Position numbers and translations under genes: made by a program. The notes below the pieces were generated by a model. It had not been told where the DNA came from, ran no database searches, and saw only the letters and a program-made list of their open reading frames with translations. From the NCBI GenBank assembly GCA_003164855.1, contig PLUI01000066.1:13534-53832 (forward strand): a stretch of 40,299 nt of DNA, given 5' to 3'. The stretch comes from Acidobacteriaceae bacterium (lineage in GTDB: Bacteria; Acidobacteriota; Terriglobia; Terriglobales; Acidobacteriaceae). Position 1 is the first letter of the stretch; each line of letters begins with the position of its first letter. Positions 1-8,596 of the stretch are shown piece by piece.

Positions 1-14
1 GTATCGGTTGCCAT
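1..14 (-). CDS. 5' end of an unidentified leftward gene (partial)
   Basis: Only the first codons of a leftward gene are inside the window (M-A-T-D...). The start is well supported. On the minus strand a perfect Shine-Dalgarno AAGGAG (complement of 20-25) lies five bases before ATG. This is one of the strongest ribosome sites in the window. The gene is divergent from the polysaccharide phosphatase at 358. Nothing can be said about function from four codons. Confidence 0.6.
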
Positions 15-357
15 AATTTCTCCTTATGAATGCCTGAATATTGATGCTACAGAAGGAATGGAAGGTGCGGCAAGGGAGCTTCTTCGCTGCCAACTGCTGG
101 GTTCCAGGGGGCTGCCCCATGCTTGTAGCACCAGAGAAGAGGCTACCCCACTCTTTCGCGTTCTTTGCGAAAGGGTGGGACGCGATGCTGCCGGGAGCGC
201 CGGTTTTGATCCGTGCGGTAAATCGTGGGGCGATCTTTACTTTCCTTCGCGTCCTCGGCGTCCTCGGCGGTAAAAGTTCCCCGCTTTCTCTTTCCCCCCG
301 AATCTGCTTAAATCAAATCAAGCGCAACCTGGATAGGTTACTGGTGTTTCTACAATC
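15..357. other. Divergent intergenic region with hairpin and word repeats
   Basis: No credible gene. The listed ORFs here (41..394, 58..273) show no family resemblance and lie over repeat-like sequence. The stretch holds a hairpin built on CCCAC...GTGGG (about 152-179) and a degenerate run of 'CGTCCTCGGCGTCCTCGGCGG' type words at about 247-270. It must also contain the promoters of the two divergent genes, but no convincing -35/-10 pair was picked out. Confidence 0.5.
152..179. repeat. Hairpin repeat, CCCAC(T/C)CTTTCGC...GCGAAAGGGTGGG type
   Basis: An inverted repeat with arms CCCACTCTTTCGC and GCGAAAGGGTGGG around a short TTCTTT-like centre, with one mismatch. The same CCCACCC/GGGTGGG core occurs in the hairpin at 7129-7155 next to a shared GATGCCCC-like flank. 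This suggests two copies of a dispersed palindromic element. I believe such elements are common in acidobacterial genomes, but that is recollection and was not searched. Confidence 0.55.
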
Positions 358-1116
358 GTGGTCGACATACACTCCCATATTCTTCCGGAAGTAGACGACG
401 GCTCGAAGTCCTGGGAAATCTCCGTTGCCATGTGCCGCATGGCGGCGGACGATGGCATCACTCACCAGGTCGCCACGCCTCACGCCAACGACCGATATCA
501 CTACGACCGGCCCTATCTTCAGGGACTGCTCGCGCACTTGCAGCAACTCGTGGGCAGTGCGCTCACTCTCAGCCTGGGCTGCGACTTCCATCTTTCGTAC
601 GACAACTTGCAGGACGTGCTGGCCAACCCCGCGCGCTACGCCATCGAAGGCTCGCATTACATGCTGGTCGAGCTAAGCAATTACAGCGTGCCGCAACAGA
701 TTACGGAATGCTTTACTAAGTTGGGCGACTGCGGCATCACCGCGGTGATCACGCATCCCGAGCGCAATCCGATTCTGCGCGAGAGCCCGCAGCGCGTGGT
801 GGAGTGGGCGGAGCAAGGTTGCGTGATCCAGATGACCGGCTCCGCGCTCACCGGATTCTGGGGCGAACGCGTACGCCGCGCCGCTCACTGGCTGCTCGAA
901 CACGATGCCGTCCACGTGCTCGCAACCGACGCCCACGACACCGAGAAGCGCATTCCGGTGCTCTCCACGGCTCGCGATGCCGCGGCTGAAATCTGCGGCG
1001 AAGAAGTCGCCGATGCACTGGTGGAGGCCAATCCTCAAGCCATCGTCAACTCGCAGCCTCTGCCTTATTTCCCTCGGCCAGTGACAGGGAGCTACCGAAG
1101 AACACCCGGGGCGTAG
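358..1116 (+). CDS. CpsB/YwqE-type PHP-fold tyrosine-protein phosphatase
   Basis: Probable metal-dependent tyrosine-protein phosphatase of the PHP superfamily. In other bacteria these remove phosphate from the tyrosine autokinase that drives capsule or exopolysaccharide export. The GTG start gives an N-terminus (MVDIHSHILP.VDDG) that matches the family directly. Later metal-site motifs are visible: ATPH near residue 41, ELS, ITHPERN near 130 and TDAHD near 190. Its 252 residues fit the family's usual length. No kinase or capsule gene is beside it, although glycosyltransferases occur elsewhere in the window. No strong ribosome site precedes the GTG. It converges on the next gene across a word-repeat region. 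Family assignment is firm; the substrate is inferred. Confidence 0.88.
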   Translation: MVDIHSHILPEVDDGSKSWEISVAMCRMAADDGITHQVATPHANDRYHYDRPYLQGLLAHLQQLVGSALTLSLGCDFHLSYDNLQDVLANPARYAIEGSHYMLVELSNYSVPQQITECFTKLGDCGITAVITHPERNPILRESPQRVVEWAEQGCVIQMTGSALTGFWGERVRRAAHWLLEHDAVHVLATDAHDTEKRIPVLSTARDAAAEICGEEVADALVEANPQAIVNSQPLPYFPRPVTGSYRRTPGA

Positions 1117-1120
1117 CGGG

Positions 1121-1252
1121 CAGCAGTCAGCAATCAGCAGTCGGCAATCAGCCAAGTCAGTTCCGTTTCAGAATTTGAAGAGGTGTAGCTTCGCGGGACA
1201 ACCACCAGGCCACGTTGGCTGACTGCTCAGTGCTGACTGCTGAATGCTGAAT
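1121..1252. repeat. Inverted word repeat (CAGTCAGCAATCAGC / GCTGACTGCTGAATGCTGA)
   Basis: Just after the phosphatase stop, about 40 bases consist of degenerate CAGCAGTCAGCAATCAGC words (1121-1160). About 60 bases later the complementary words appear (1217-1252), ending at the stop codon of the convergent gene. Transcripts from either side could fold into a long imperfect hairpin, so it may serve as a two-way terminator. That role is inference; the repeat itself is directly visible. Confidence 0.65.
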
Positions 1253-1998
1253 CACTGCGGTCCCGACGAATCATGATCCGGCGCAGTGGCTGGAAGCGGC
1301 TCCGCCGAGGGGGCTGGATTCGTGCTCATGCGCGCTCCCGGTTCGGCACTGTGCGAGAGCGGGCTCTGCGATGAGGAACTTAGCGGCACAACCGCATGAG
1401 AAGTATTCGGTCCGGTAGTCATCGCGCTTTCCGGATTTAGTAGATGATCGTGGCTGGGTCCCAGTCCTAAGCTGATCAGCGCCCGTGAATCTGGTACGGT
1501 TTTCGATTGCCAGCCATGGTCGGCCTGATAGCGGCGCATCGCGTCTTCGCTCGACTGATTCCATGTTCCCGTCGGCTCGCCGCTCATGTAATGTTCGCGC
1601 ATCAGCGCCTCCTGAATCGCCTGCGCGCGCTCGGATTCTATTTTCTGTTGGCCGCGGGGCTTTCTCTTGCTGTTCTTCCGCGCACTCGCATACTTCGCTT
1701 TACTGTTATGCGCGGCAACGGCCGTGTTCGATTTCGCATGCTGACTGGCTGCGGGATGCGATGCCGGATGTGCCTTCGTCGAGGAAGAACTGGCCTTCGA
1801 ACCGGACGCCGTGTCGTGCTGCTTCGGGCTCACAGTCGTGGTCCCGCTGGTTTTCTTGGCTGCAGAAGTACTGCCGGCGGCGCTCGAAGAGTCCTGCGCA
1901 AGCCCTGCGACAGGGAAAAAGTAGAGGCATGCCACCGCCAGAACGCAGGTTGCGCCCAACCATCCCCTCACGGTTTTCGCGCCATGCTTTTGCTCCAA
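1252..1998 (-). CDS. Exported protein with peptidoglycan-binding-like domain
   Basis: A 248-residue protein starting at TTG, with a GAGGG-type ribosome site about 8 bases upstream. A hydrophobic segment at about residues 12-34, ending near GLAQ, looks like a signal peptide. A long Ser/Thr/Ala/Lys-rich, low-complexity linker follows. The region around 122-180 (IQEALMREHY...TGTWNQSSEDAMRRYQADHG) has the helix pattern of the PG_binding_1 fold, where TG.W...A...YQ is characteristic. The tail is Ser/Pro-rich. It is probably a periplasmic or surface protein touching the cell wall; no enzymatic domain is visible. It is followed on the minus strand by the 1121-1252 inverted repeat. Confidence 0.7.
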   Translation of the reverse strand: MEQKHGAKTVRGWLGATCVLAVACLYFFPVAGLAQDSSSAAGSTSAAKKTSGTTTVSPKQHDTASGSKASSSSTKAHPASHPAASQHAKSNTAVAAHNSKAKYASARKNSKRKPRGQQKIESERAQAIQEALMREHYMSGEPTGTWNQSSEDAMRRYQADHGWQSKTVPDSRALISLGLGPSHDHLLNPESAMTTGPNTSHAVVPLSSSSQSPLSHSAEPGARMSTNPAPSAEPLPATAPDHDSSGPQ

Positions 1999-2121
1999 CG
2001 GCAGACCCTCAAGTTTTCCGCCATATTACCCCGGCGCAAAAATAAAGGCCAAGGGCAAACTGGCATTGCAATCATCCTCTATCGGATGACGCAACGCCAG
2101 TTCCCGTTGGCTCATTCAAGG

Positions 2122-3717
2122 TTACGGAAGTGTCCCAGGTACGAAGATGGTCCCATCCTGCCGCGTCGAACCCCGCGGCCGCACCAGGAATACCACATCC
2201 TGACCGCTCTTCAGGCTGGACTCAACCCTGGCGAAGTCGTCTTCGCTGTTAACCGGCTGTTTATTGACTTCAAGAATCACGTCGCCACGGCCCAGATTGA
2301 TGTCATCGGCGAACGACCCCGGCTTCACGTCTTGCACGATCACGCCTTTGCCGGCGGGCATGTCAAGCTTCTCGGCCATCTCCGGCGTGAGTTTGCGCAC
2401 CGTGATGCCGAACTTATCCTGCTTGGGCGTGCTCTCGTCGTTACCGCTGTCGTCGTCGTTCAGCCGCGCCGCAAACAGCTTGGCACGATCCGCAATGGTC
2501 ACGCTCGTGTCCTGTTGTTTGCCGTTGCGCACGAACCCGAGCGCCACTTTCGATCCCGGCTTGCGCGACGCAATGTCTGCCACTAATTCAGATCCCTTTG
2601 TTACTTTGTGGCCATCAACAGTGGTAATGGTGTCGCCCACTTTCAAGCCAGCCTCATCGGCTGGACTGCCGGGCACCACGCTCGATATAGTCACGCCCGA
2701 TCCATTGCCATAAACCCGCGTGATTGCCGGATTTTCGACCGCATCAAACATAATGCCGATCGATCCGCGAGCGACTCTGTGCTCGGGTCCGATCAGCTGG
2801 TTGTAAACCTGCACCACGGTGTTTGAAGGAAGCGAGAATCCTACGCCCGCGTAGGCATTGGTTTCGCTCAAAATGGCGGTATTGATGCCGATGACTTCGC
2901 CTTCCAGATTAACCAGCGGCCCTCCGGAATTTCCCGGATTGATCGCCGCGTCGGTCTGAATGAAGGTCTGGAACTGGCGGCCGGGCACGATATCGCGGCC
3001 CTTGGCCGACACAATGCCAGCCGTCACCGTACCCACCTGACCGAACGGGCTGCCAATGGCCAGCACCCAGTCGCCCACTTCCATGCTGTCGGAGTTCCCC
3101 ATCTTGGCGACGGGCACCGGGCGCGACATGTCAATCTTAATTACAGCCAGATCGGTCTCCTGATCTTCGCCAATCACTTTGGCATCGTGCTGCACGCCCG
3201 GCGGATCATCCTGCAAGCGCACCCGGATGCGGTCCGCTTTCTCCACCACGTGGCGATTGGTCACGATGTAACCTTTCGAATCCACAATCACGCCGGAACC
3301 CAGCGAACGCTCGCGGATTGCCGCATCGCCATTGGGACCACCTTGACCGCCGAAAAAGCGGTTGAAGAAGTCATCCATGCCGCCCGGCCCGCCGCCACCG
3401 TTCTCATCGTCATCAGGACCTTGACCCGGCACGCTACGACGGCGATGCGGATTCTTTATCGTCGACTCGGTGTTAATGTTGACCACCGTCGGTCCCAACT
3501 GCTTGGCGATCTGGGAGAACTCACCCGAAAGCTGCTTGGGAGACGGAACCGTCAAGGGAGTCGCGTCGGAAGACGAAGATTTCTGCCCTTCCTTGCCCTT
3601 CACTCCGTAAGAGACCACTGAACCAATCAAAATACCCAGCGCCAGCGTAGCCACAATGCTGAACGAATACACCCAGCGATGGGTTTTCATGCCAAGCCAA
3701 AATGCCCGCGAATCCAT
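2122..3717 (-). CDS. Membrane-anchored HtrA/Deg family serine protease, two PDZ domains
   Basis: Periplasmic quality-control protease of family S1C. I chose the ATG at 3717 over the longer ORF because a good GGAGGA site sits about 8 bases before it and the protein then starts MDSRAF. A single membrane segment (about 16-38) anchors it. A Gly/Asp-rich loop (100-130) precedes the trypsin-like domain. The triad is visible: His156 in TNRHVV, Asp189 in ETDLAVI and Ser264 in PGNSGGPL. Two PDZ domains follow (about 320-410 and 430-525). Its 531 residues fit DegP/MucD-type proteins. A terminator-like hairpin upstream separates it from the amidohydrolase, so it is probably transcribed alone. Confidence 0.93.
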   Translation of the reverse strand: MDSRAFWLGMKTHRWVYSFSIVATLALGILIGSVVSYGVKGKEGQKSSSSDATPLTVPSPKQLSGEFSQIAKQLGPTVVNINTESTIKNPHRRRSVPGQGPDDDENGGGGPGGMDDFFNRFFGGQGGPNGDAAIRERSLGSGVIVDSKGYIVTNRHVVEKADRIRVRLQDDPPGVQHDAKVIGEDQETDLAVIKIDMSRPVPVAKMGNSDSMEVGDWVLAIGSPFGQVGTVTAGIVSAKGRDIVPGRQFQTFIQTDAAINPGNSGGPLVNLEGEVIGINTAILSETNAYAGVGFSLPSNTVVQVYNQLIGPEHRVARGSIGIMFDAVENPAITRVYGNGSGVTISSVVPGSPADEAGLKVGDTITTVDGHKVTKGSELVADIASRKPGSKVALGFVRNGKQQDTSVTIADRAKLFAARLNDDDSGNDESTPKQDKFGITVRKLTPEMAEKLDMPAGKGVIVQDVKPGSFADDINLGRGDVILEVNKQPVNSEDDFARVESSLKSGQDVVFLVRPRGSTRQDGTIFVPGTLP

Positions 3718-3778
3718 ATACCTGCTTCCTCCGAGGACGTTAAACTGTTCAATTATACCCGTTTGCAAAGGCCCGGAT

Positions 3779-3800
3779 TAAAAATGGGGGCGAGGCCCCC
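3779..3800 (-). terminator. Intrinsic terminator after the amidohydrolase gene
   Basis: On the minus strand a GGGGGC/GCCCCC stem with a 3-base loop is followed directly by ATTTTTAA. A second stem (GGCGTGA/TCACGCC, plus-strand 3801-3829) lies just ahead of it. It sits between the stop of the amidohydrolase and the start of the Deg protease. Confidence 0.6.
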
Positions 3801-3882
3801 GGCGTGAATCGCAGGAGTGCAATCACGCCTGAGAGCCCACTATTAGGTTAGACGCGCAAATGCGGACTTCCGTTTGAAAGAT

Positions 3883-5631
3883 TTACTTTCCCTCGTAAAC
3901 CGTCTTCCCGCCGACCACCGTCCGCAGAACCTTGGTCGCGAGAACCTTTTCCGCCGCCGCCGCCGTCACATCGCGGTCAAGCACCACGAAGTCGGCAAGC
4001 ATCCCCGGCGCCAGCTTGCCTTTTTCTTTCTCTTCGAATTCCGCAAATGCCGAGCCCGTCGTGTAGGCCGTAATGGCCTGATCCATGGTTAGCCTCTGCG
4101 CCGGAAAGAACTCCTGCTTCCCGTTCTCGCTCTGGCGCGTGACGGCGGCATACAGCCCGCGGAATGGCGTCACCGGCTCGACTGGATAGTCTGTGCCAAA
4201 AGCCAGCGTCACACCCTTATTCAGAAATGCCGCCCATGCATACGATGTCGCCGCTCGCTTCGGCCCCAACCGGTCCTGCGCCCAACGCATGTCATTGAGC
4301 AGGTGGCTGGGTTGCATCGAGGCAATCACCTTCAGCTCCTTGAAGCGCGCGATTTGCGCGGGCGTAGTGACCTGTGCATGTTCAATGCGCAGCCGGAAAT
4401 CGTCGCCGCCATTCGCCGCCTTCACTTTCTGCTCCCGCGCCGCCTTCTCGGCTTCTGCAAAGGCATCGAGCGCCATCTGGACACCCTTGTCGCCGATAGC
4501 ATGGAACCCCAGCTGGAACCCCGCCAGCACTCGCTCTTTCGCCATGTCGTTCAACTTCGCAGCCTCATAACGCGGCAAGCCGGAATTCTTCGGATCATCT
4601 GCATACGGCTCTAAAAGCGCCGCCGTATGCCCGCCCAGCGATCCATCCATAAAGCCCTTCAGCATCCCGGTATGCAACATCAGATCCGCCTGCGGATGCG
4701 AGTCGCGCTTCTTCTGCAACTCCTCGATGGAATCGTCGAAAGGCAGCCATTCAGAAATTCGCGCCGTCAGCTTGCCTTCCTTTTCCAGGTCTTCGTAGAT
4801 TTCAAAATTCTGCCACTCTGGCGAATAATCCTGCGCCGAAGTCACCCCATGCTCGGCCAGATCCGCCAGCGCCACTTCCAGTCCCTGCCTCCGCTTTTCG
4901 CGGGTCGGTTGCGGAAGCACCGCGTACACCGCACGCTGCGCCAGGTCGCGCAGAATGCCAGTAGGTTGCCCGTTCGCATCGCGATCGATCTGCCCGCCTT
5001 CGGGATCACGGCTGGCAATCGTGATGCTTGCCAACTGCAGCGCCCGCGTATTGGCCACCGCCAGGTGCCCGTCCACGCGATCCAGAAACACCGGATGCCC
5101 GCCCGAAACCTCATCCAAATCCCAACGGCTGGGCAGCGTCTTCACCGGCCACAACGTCTCGTCCCACCCTCCACCCAAAATCCAGTCGCCGGGCTTAGCC
5201 GTCTCCACCTTCGCCAGCACGCGGTTGCGGAACTCATCCAGCGTCTTCACACCGGTCAAATCCACATTCAACTTTTGCAAACCGGCATCGGCCAGGTGCA
5301 GGTGCGCGTCGTTAAACCCCGGCATCACGAAGTGTCCACCCAAATCGATGACCTGGGTCTGCGGCCCCTTCAGCTTTTGGATATCCACATTCTTCCCCAC
5401 CGCCTGAATGCGATCCCCGCGCACGGCAATAGCCTCTTCGCGCAGGATTGAACTGAATTGCGTGTTCGAGGGCACGCCCGTATACACATTCGCATGAACG
5501 AAAATAATATCCGCCTTCGGCTTGGAGTCCGGCGTCGCAGGGACATTCTGAGCCGAAACCGGCGCGTTTGAAAAGATGGCGATAAAAACAAAGATTGAGA
5601 TTACGAGGACGCAGTCACGAAATGACGTCAT
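3883..5631 (-). CDS. Exported amidohydrolase, YtcJ/Amidohydro_3 type
   Basis: A metal-dependent hydrolase of the amidohydrolase superfamily (Amidohydro_3, YtcJ-like); the substrate is unknown. The ORF track extends to 5835, but that would run into the next gene. ATG 5631 gives a clean signal peptide (MTSFRD...SAQN) and is preferred, giving 582 residues. Metal-site motifs are visible: GFNDAHLHL near 115, HAIGDKG, RIEHAQ and the late Asp in FGTDYP. The C-terminal segment (LADFVVLDRDV...VVGGKTVYEG) is the usual composite beta domain. Lies downstream of the M20 peptidase on the same strand with a 122-base gap. The export signal suggests periplasmic hydrolysis of amide or ester compounds, but this is inference. 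Confidence 0.88.
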   Translation of the reverse strand: MTSFRDCVLVISIFVFIAIFSNAPVSAQNVPATPDSKPKADIIFVHANVYTGVPSNTQFSSILREEAIAVRGDRIQAVGKNVDIQKLKGPQTQVIDLGGHFVMPGFNDAHLHLADAGLQKLNVDLTGVKTLDEFRNRVLAKVETAKPGDWILGGGWDETLWPVKTLPSRWDLDEVSGGHPVFLDRVDGHLAVANTRALQLASITIASRDPEGGQIDRDANGQPTGILRDLAQRAVYAVLPQPTREKRRQGLEVALADLAEHGVTSAQDYSPEWQNFEIYEDLEKEGKLTARISEWLPFDDSIEELQKKRDSHPQADLMLHTGMLKGFMDGSLGGHTAALLEPYADDPKNSGLPRYEAAKLNDMAKERVLAGFQLGFHAIGDKGVQMALDAFAEAEKAAREQKVKAANGGDDFRLRIEHAQVTTPAQIARFKELKVIASMQPSHLLNDMRWAQDRLGPKRAATSYAWAAFLNKGVTLAFGTDYPVEPVTPFRGLYAAVTRQSENGKQEFFPAQRLTMDQAITAYTTGSAFAEFEEKEKGKLAPGMLADFVVLDRDVTAAAAEKVLATKVLRTVVGGKTVYEGK

Positions 5632-5753
5632 GTGAAAGACCGGCGCGGAAGTGCCGGGTGCAGGTACAAAGAAGAAACCAGTCCCGGAGGGACGGCACAC
5701 CTTCACGCGCCATCTCTCCGAAGCCCTCGGCTTTAACATCTCAAATCTCCCCA

Positions 5754-7019
5754 TCATTCCCCCGCTCCCGCCAGCGCCAGCAGCGTCAACAGGATCCTCT
5801 TCAATCCCAACTCCCGCCCATTGGAATCGAACCACTCCTGCAAAGTATGCGCCCCACCGCCCGATCCGCCGCCACCAATCGCAATCGCCTCCAGCCCCAG
5901 CGACAGCGGAATGTTCGCGTCCGTCGATGCCCGCTGCACCTGCGCCGCATTATTCAGCTGCGCATCCACCGCCCGTATCACATGTAAAATCCGCGAACCC
6001 ACCGCCAACTCTCCCGCCGGACGATTCCCAATTGCCACCACTTCGCAATTCACTCCCGATGGCCGCTTCTGCGCCGATGACCGCATCTCCGCCGCCAGCG
6101 TCTCATCTTCCACCGCGCGATTCAGCGCCAGCCGCAGCGTTTGCTCCAACCGCTCCATCTCCGCCATCGAGGTCGAACGGATATCCACCTTCATGCTGGC
6201 CGACTCCGGAATCGAATTCACTGACGTTCCCCCGCGAATCACTCCGATATTAAAAGTAGTTTTCGGCGTCGCCGGCACCGGCGCCGCGGTAAATGTGTCG
6301 ATGGCCCGCGCCAGAATCACAATCGGATTCGGCGCCCCAAAGTCGCTCCACGAATGCCCGCCCGGACCGCGCACGATCACTTCAAACCGCCGGCTGCCCA
6401 GGGCCTCCGCCACAATCGTGTCCGCCCCCGCCCCGTCGAGCACCACGCTATAGGCAATCGAATCCTTCCAGCGCGGCGTGGAAAAAATATGCCGCATGCC
6501 GCGCAAATCGCCCTCACCCTCTTCGCCCACATTCCCGATAAACACAAACGGCAGCGAATGCCCCACCCTCACCGCTCGCAGCAGCGAGGCAATCGCCAGC
6601 ATCGCCGTCACGCCCGCGCCGTTGTCGGAAACTCCCGGCCCATACAACCGGCTGCCCTGCTGCCGGATATTCAACGGCGTATTCGCCGGAAACACCGTGT
6701 CGATGTGCGCGCTTAGAGCCACGTGCCGCTGCCCAAATCCAGGATGCACTCCAAACACGTTGCCCACATCGTCAATGCGAACATCGTCGAGGCCCACTTC
6801 GCGAAAGCGCTCCGCCAGCCACGCCCCGCGCGCCGTCTCGCCAAACGGAGGCGCCGCAATCCGCGCCATCTCCATCTGCCACTGCGCCAGTTGCGGCTCC
6901 TGCGCCCGCAGCCAGTTGAACGCCGACCGCACCTCCGGCGACGCAGCCAGCCGCGCCACCTCCTGCTGCACCGCAGGCGCAACGTCCGGCAAGTCCGCAC
7001 GTGGGGGAGTGGGGCTCAT
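5754..7019 (-). CDS. M20-family metallopeptidase
   Basis: A di-zinc peptidase or deacylase of the M20 family (tripeptidase / acetylornithine-deacetylase-like). Visible metal and catalytic motifs are AHIDTVF (His105, Asp107), GPGVSDNGAGV (Asp132), the GEEGEG pair near 170, and a C-terminal His in GGGAHT near 393. A dimerization domain lies between about 205 and 320 (FEVIVRGPGGHSW onwards). No signal peptide, so it is probably cytoplasmic. At 421 residues it is complete. It is the first gene of a leftward pair with the exported amidohydrolase, which suggests peptide or amide scavenging. The exact substrate cannot be read from sequence. Confidence 0.88.
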   Translation of the reverse strand: MSPTPPRADLPDVAPAVQQEVARLAASPEVRSAFNWLRAQEPQLAQWQMEMARIAAPPFGETARGAWLAERFREVGLDDVRIDDVGNVFGVHPGFGQRHVALSAHIDTVFPANTPLNIRQQGSRLYGPGVSDNGAGVTAMLAIASLLRAVRVGHSLPFVFIGNVGEEGEGDLRGMRHIFSTPRWKDSIAYSVVLDGAGADTIVAEALGSRRFEVIVRGPGGHSWSDFGAPNPIVILARAIDTFTAAPVPATPKTTFNIGVIRGGTSVNSIPESASMKVDIRSTSMAEMERLEQTLRLALNRAVEDETLAAEMRSSAQKRPSGVNCEVVAIGNRPAGELAVGSRILHVIRAVDAQLNNAAQVQRASTDANIPLSLGLEAIAIGGGGSGGGAHTLQEWFDSNGRELGLKRILLTLLALAGAGE

Positions 7020-7684
7020 GGGAAGTATTGCGTCATCTTACAACGCGTGCGAAAGAAAGGGGATTGGCAAAAGCGGGAACGGGCGGCTAGGGGCTGGCCC
7101 AACCGTTCTCTAACACGACACGGGATGCCCCACCCGTGGCAGTTTCACGGGTGGGCTACTGCGAACTCTCCCTGCATGTTCACCGGTTACAGCTAAATCG
7201 TCACGCTTGGCGCGGCCGCATACCCCATCTCGCATGTCCCTTCCGGGACAGTGGATTCCACTTTCTCACCCTCGAAAGGAATTGCCAACAAAACTTGCAC
7301 TTTCCACAGCCCCACTGTGACATCCGACCTTGCCCCCGCTGCCAAATCGCGCGGTCCTACCCAATGCGGGAGCACTGCCACCCGTTTGTTTTAAGCCTTC
7401 AGATCATTGACAACCGAATATCCACCGGCAACTCCTGAATTGGCAATATTTTCCAAGCAACCTATTTGCTATCAAGCACTTAGGAAGCGGCCCAAATCAC
7501 CACTTGCTGATTCCAAAGGACTTAGCGGACACGAACCGCCGCTAACCAACTGATTGCAAAGATTTTACCCACAAGCCATTTAGATTGATGGATTTAGCGA
7601 GATTAACCCGGATCGGCAAGCCGCCAAGTGATTGATTCAAGAGATTTTATACGTTTGATCTGGATTTTTTTTTTGATCCGGATC
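7020..7684. other. Gene-free, relatively AT-rich region
   Basis: 665 bases with no convincing gene. The region contains a CCCACCCGTG hairpin (7129-7155), a TTAGCGG/CCGCTAA stem near 7520-7545, and a T10 tract flanked by GATCTGGAT and GATCCGGATC right beside the stop of the PanE-like gene. Base composition is lower in GC than the flanking genes. It must hold the promoter of the M20 peptidase, but no clear one was found. A 62-residue minus-strand ORF (7193..7381) may be a gene remnant. Confidence 0.5.
7129..7155. repeat. Hairpin repeat CCCACCCGTG / CACGGGTGGG
   Basis: A perfect 10-base inverted repeat around a 7-base loop, preceded by CGGGATGCC. It shares the CCCAC...GTGGG core with the hairpin at 152-179, so the two are probably copies of one dispersed element. 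No T-tract follows on either strand, so it is not a classical terminator. Confidence 0.6.
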
Positions 7685-8590
7685 TCACGCCAGCCGAGTC
7701 GTCAACCCAGCTCGCTGCTCCACCCCGGCCACCAGTTTCTTCGTCGCCGGAACCTCGATCCCGTGCTTCTGAGCGCCGCGCAGAATCGGTCCTGCAATCG
7801 CATCGAGCTCCGGTGGGTTGTGCCGCTCCACATCCTTCTGCATCGAGCTGCGCATGTTTCCCGGCATGGCCAGCGCCGCCGAGAGTACACCCTCAGCATC
7901 AAGTCTCGCCCCTTCAGCAACGGCAACCGCGCATGCTTCTCGAACGCAAGCCTCCCCCAAAGCCCGCCATTGCGGATCGGAAAAAATCTCGCCGACAGTT
8001 TTATCGGCAGCGGTCGTACTCAGCGCAAACGGCGCCAGAAAAACCAGCTTGCCCCACATCAGCGTCGGCTCGTCATCGACGAAGCGGCACGCAAACCCAA
8101 TTTTCTGCAGCTCATCGAGCGTACTGCCGAGCAGATCGCGCCCAGCAGAAGCCACATTCAGCCGCGCGAAAGGAGAGCGGTGCACAAAATGCCCCGGGCT
8201 CACGCGCTCCATCTCGCCCGCAATGGTCGCCGGAATCACGCGGTTCGCTCCGTACTTCGAGCGCAGCAACGCCACATGGTCGATTCCATTGAGTAGTGGA
8301 ACAATCGCCCGCACCGAATCCGGATTCTTGAACGCCGCGAGCGCCGGCTCAAGTTGTGTGGCCTTCACCGTAATCCAAAGCGCGTCCACCGGAGGAACTT
8401 CGGCAGCGACCGCGACTTCCACCGTGAAATTGCCGAACGCACTTTCCAGCCGAATTTGTTTCGGATACCGCTCCAGCGCCTCGCGCCTGACGATCAGCGT
8501 GACGGAAGCCCCAGCGTGCGCCATGCAAGCGCCAACCAGGCCGCCGACGCCGCCGGCTCCGAGAATCGCATGTCGCATTTTTTCGGGCAT
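7685..8590 (-). CDS. Ketopantoate-reductase (PanE/ApbA)-like NAD(P)H-dependent reductase
   Basis: The N-terminal Rossmann motif (LGAGGVGGLVG, residues 10-20) and overall plan match the 2-dehydropantoate 2-reductase family. PLLNG at about 98-102 is the family's substrate-loop signature. Lys181 in MWGKLVF aligns with the catalytic Lys. However, the two Asn residues that follow the Lys in E. coli PanE (KLAVN...N) are replaced here (KLVFL...A), so pantothenate synthesis should not be assumed. 301 residues, full length. It starts 6 bases after the stop of the DRE-TIM enzyme and is the last gene of a three-gene leftward operon. A T10/A10 tract with flanking GATC arms follows its stop. Confidence 0.8.
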   Translation of the reverse strand: MPEKMRHAILGAGGVGGLVGACMAHAGASVTLIVRREALERYPKQIRLESAFGNFTVEVAVAAEVPPVDALWITVKATQLEPALAAFKNPDSVRAIVPLLNGIDHVALLRSKYGANRVIPATIAGEMERVSPGHFVHRSPFARLNVASAGRDLLGSTLDELQKIGFACRFVDDEPTLMWGKLVFLAPFALSTTAADKTVGEIFSDPQWRALGEACVREACAVAVAEGARLDAEGVLSAALAMPGNMRSSMQKDVERHNPPELDAIAGPILRGAQKHGIEVPATKKLVAGVEQRAGLTTRLA

Positions 8591-8596
8591 AAGATT

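Noticed and set aside
1507-2586. Long plus-strand ORF of 359 residues
   Set aside because: Lies antisense across the peptidoglycan-binding-like gene and the Deg protease; Arg/Leu-rich translation typical of a GC-rich shadow frame.
4627-5451. Plus-strand ORF of 274 residues
   Set aside because: Antisense shadow of the amidohydrolase, rich in Arg/Gln/His, no motifs.
7193-7381. Minus-strand 62-residue ORF in the gene-free region
   Set aside because: GTG start without ribosome site, no family recognised; could be a remnant but not supportable as a gene.
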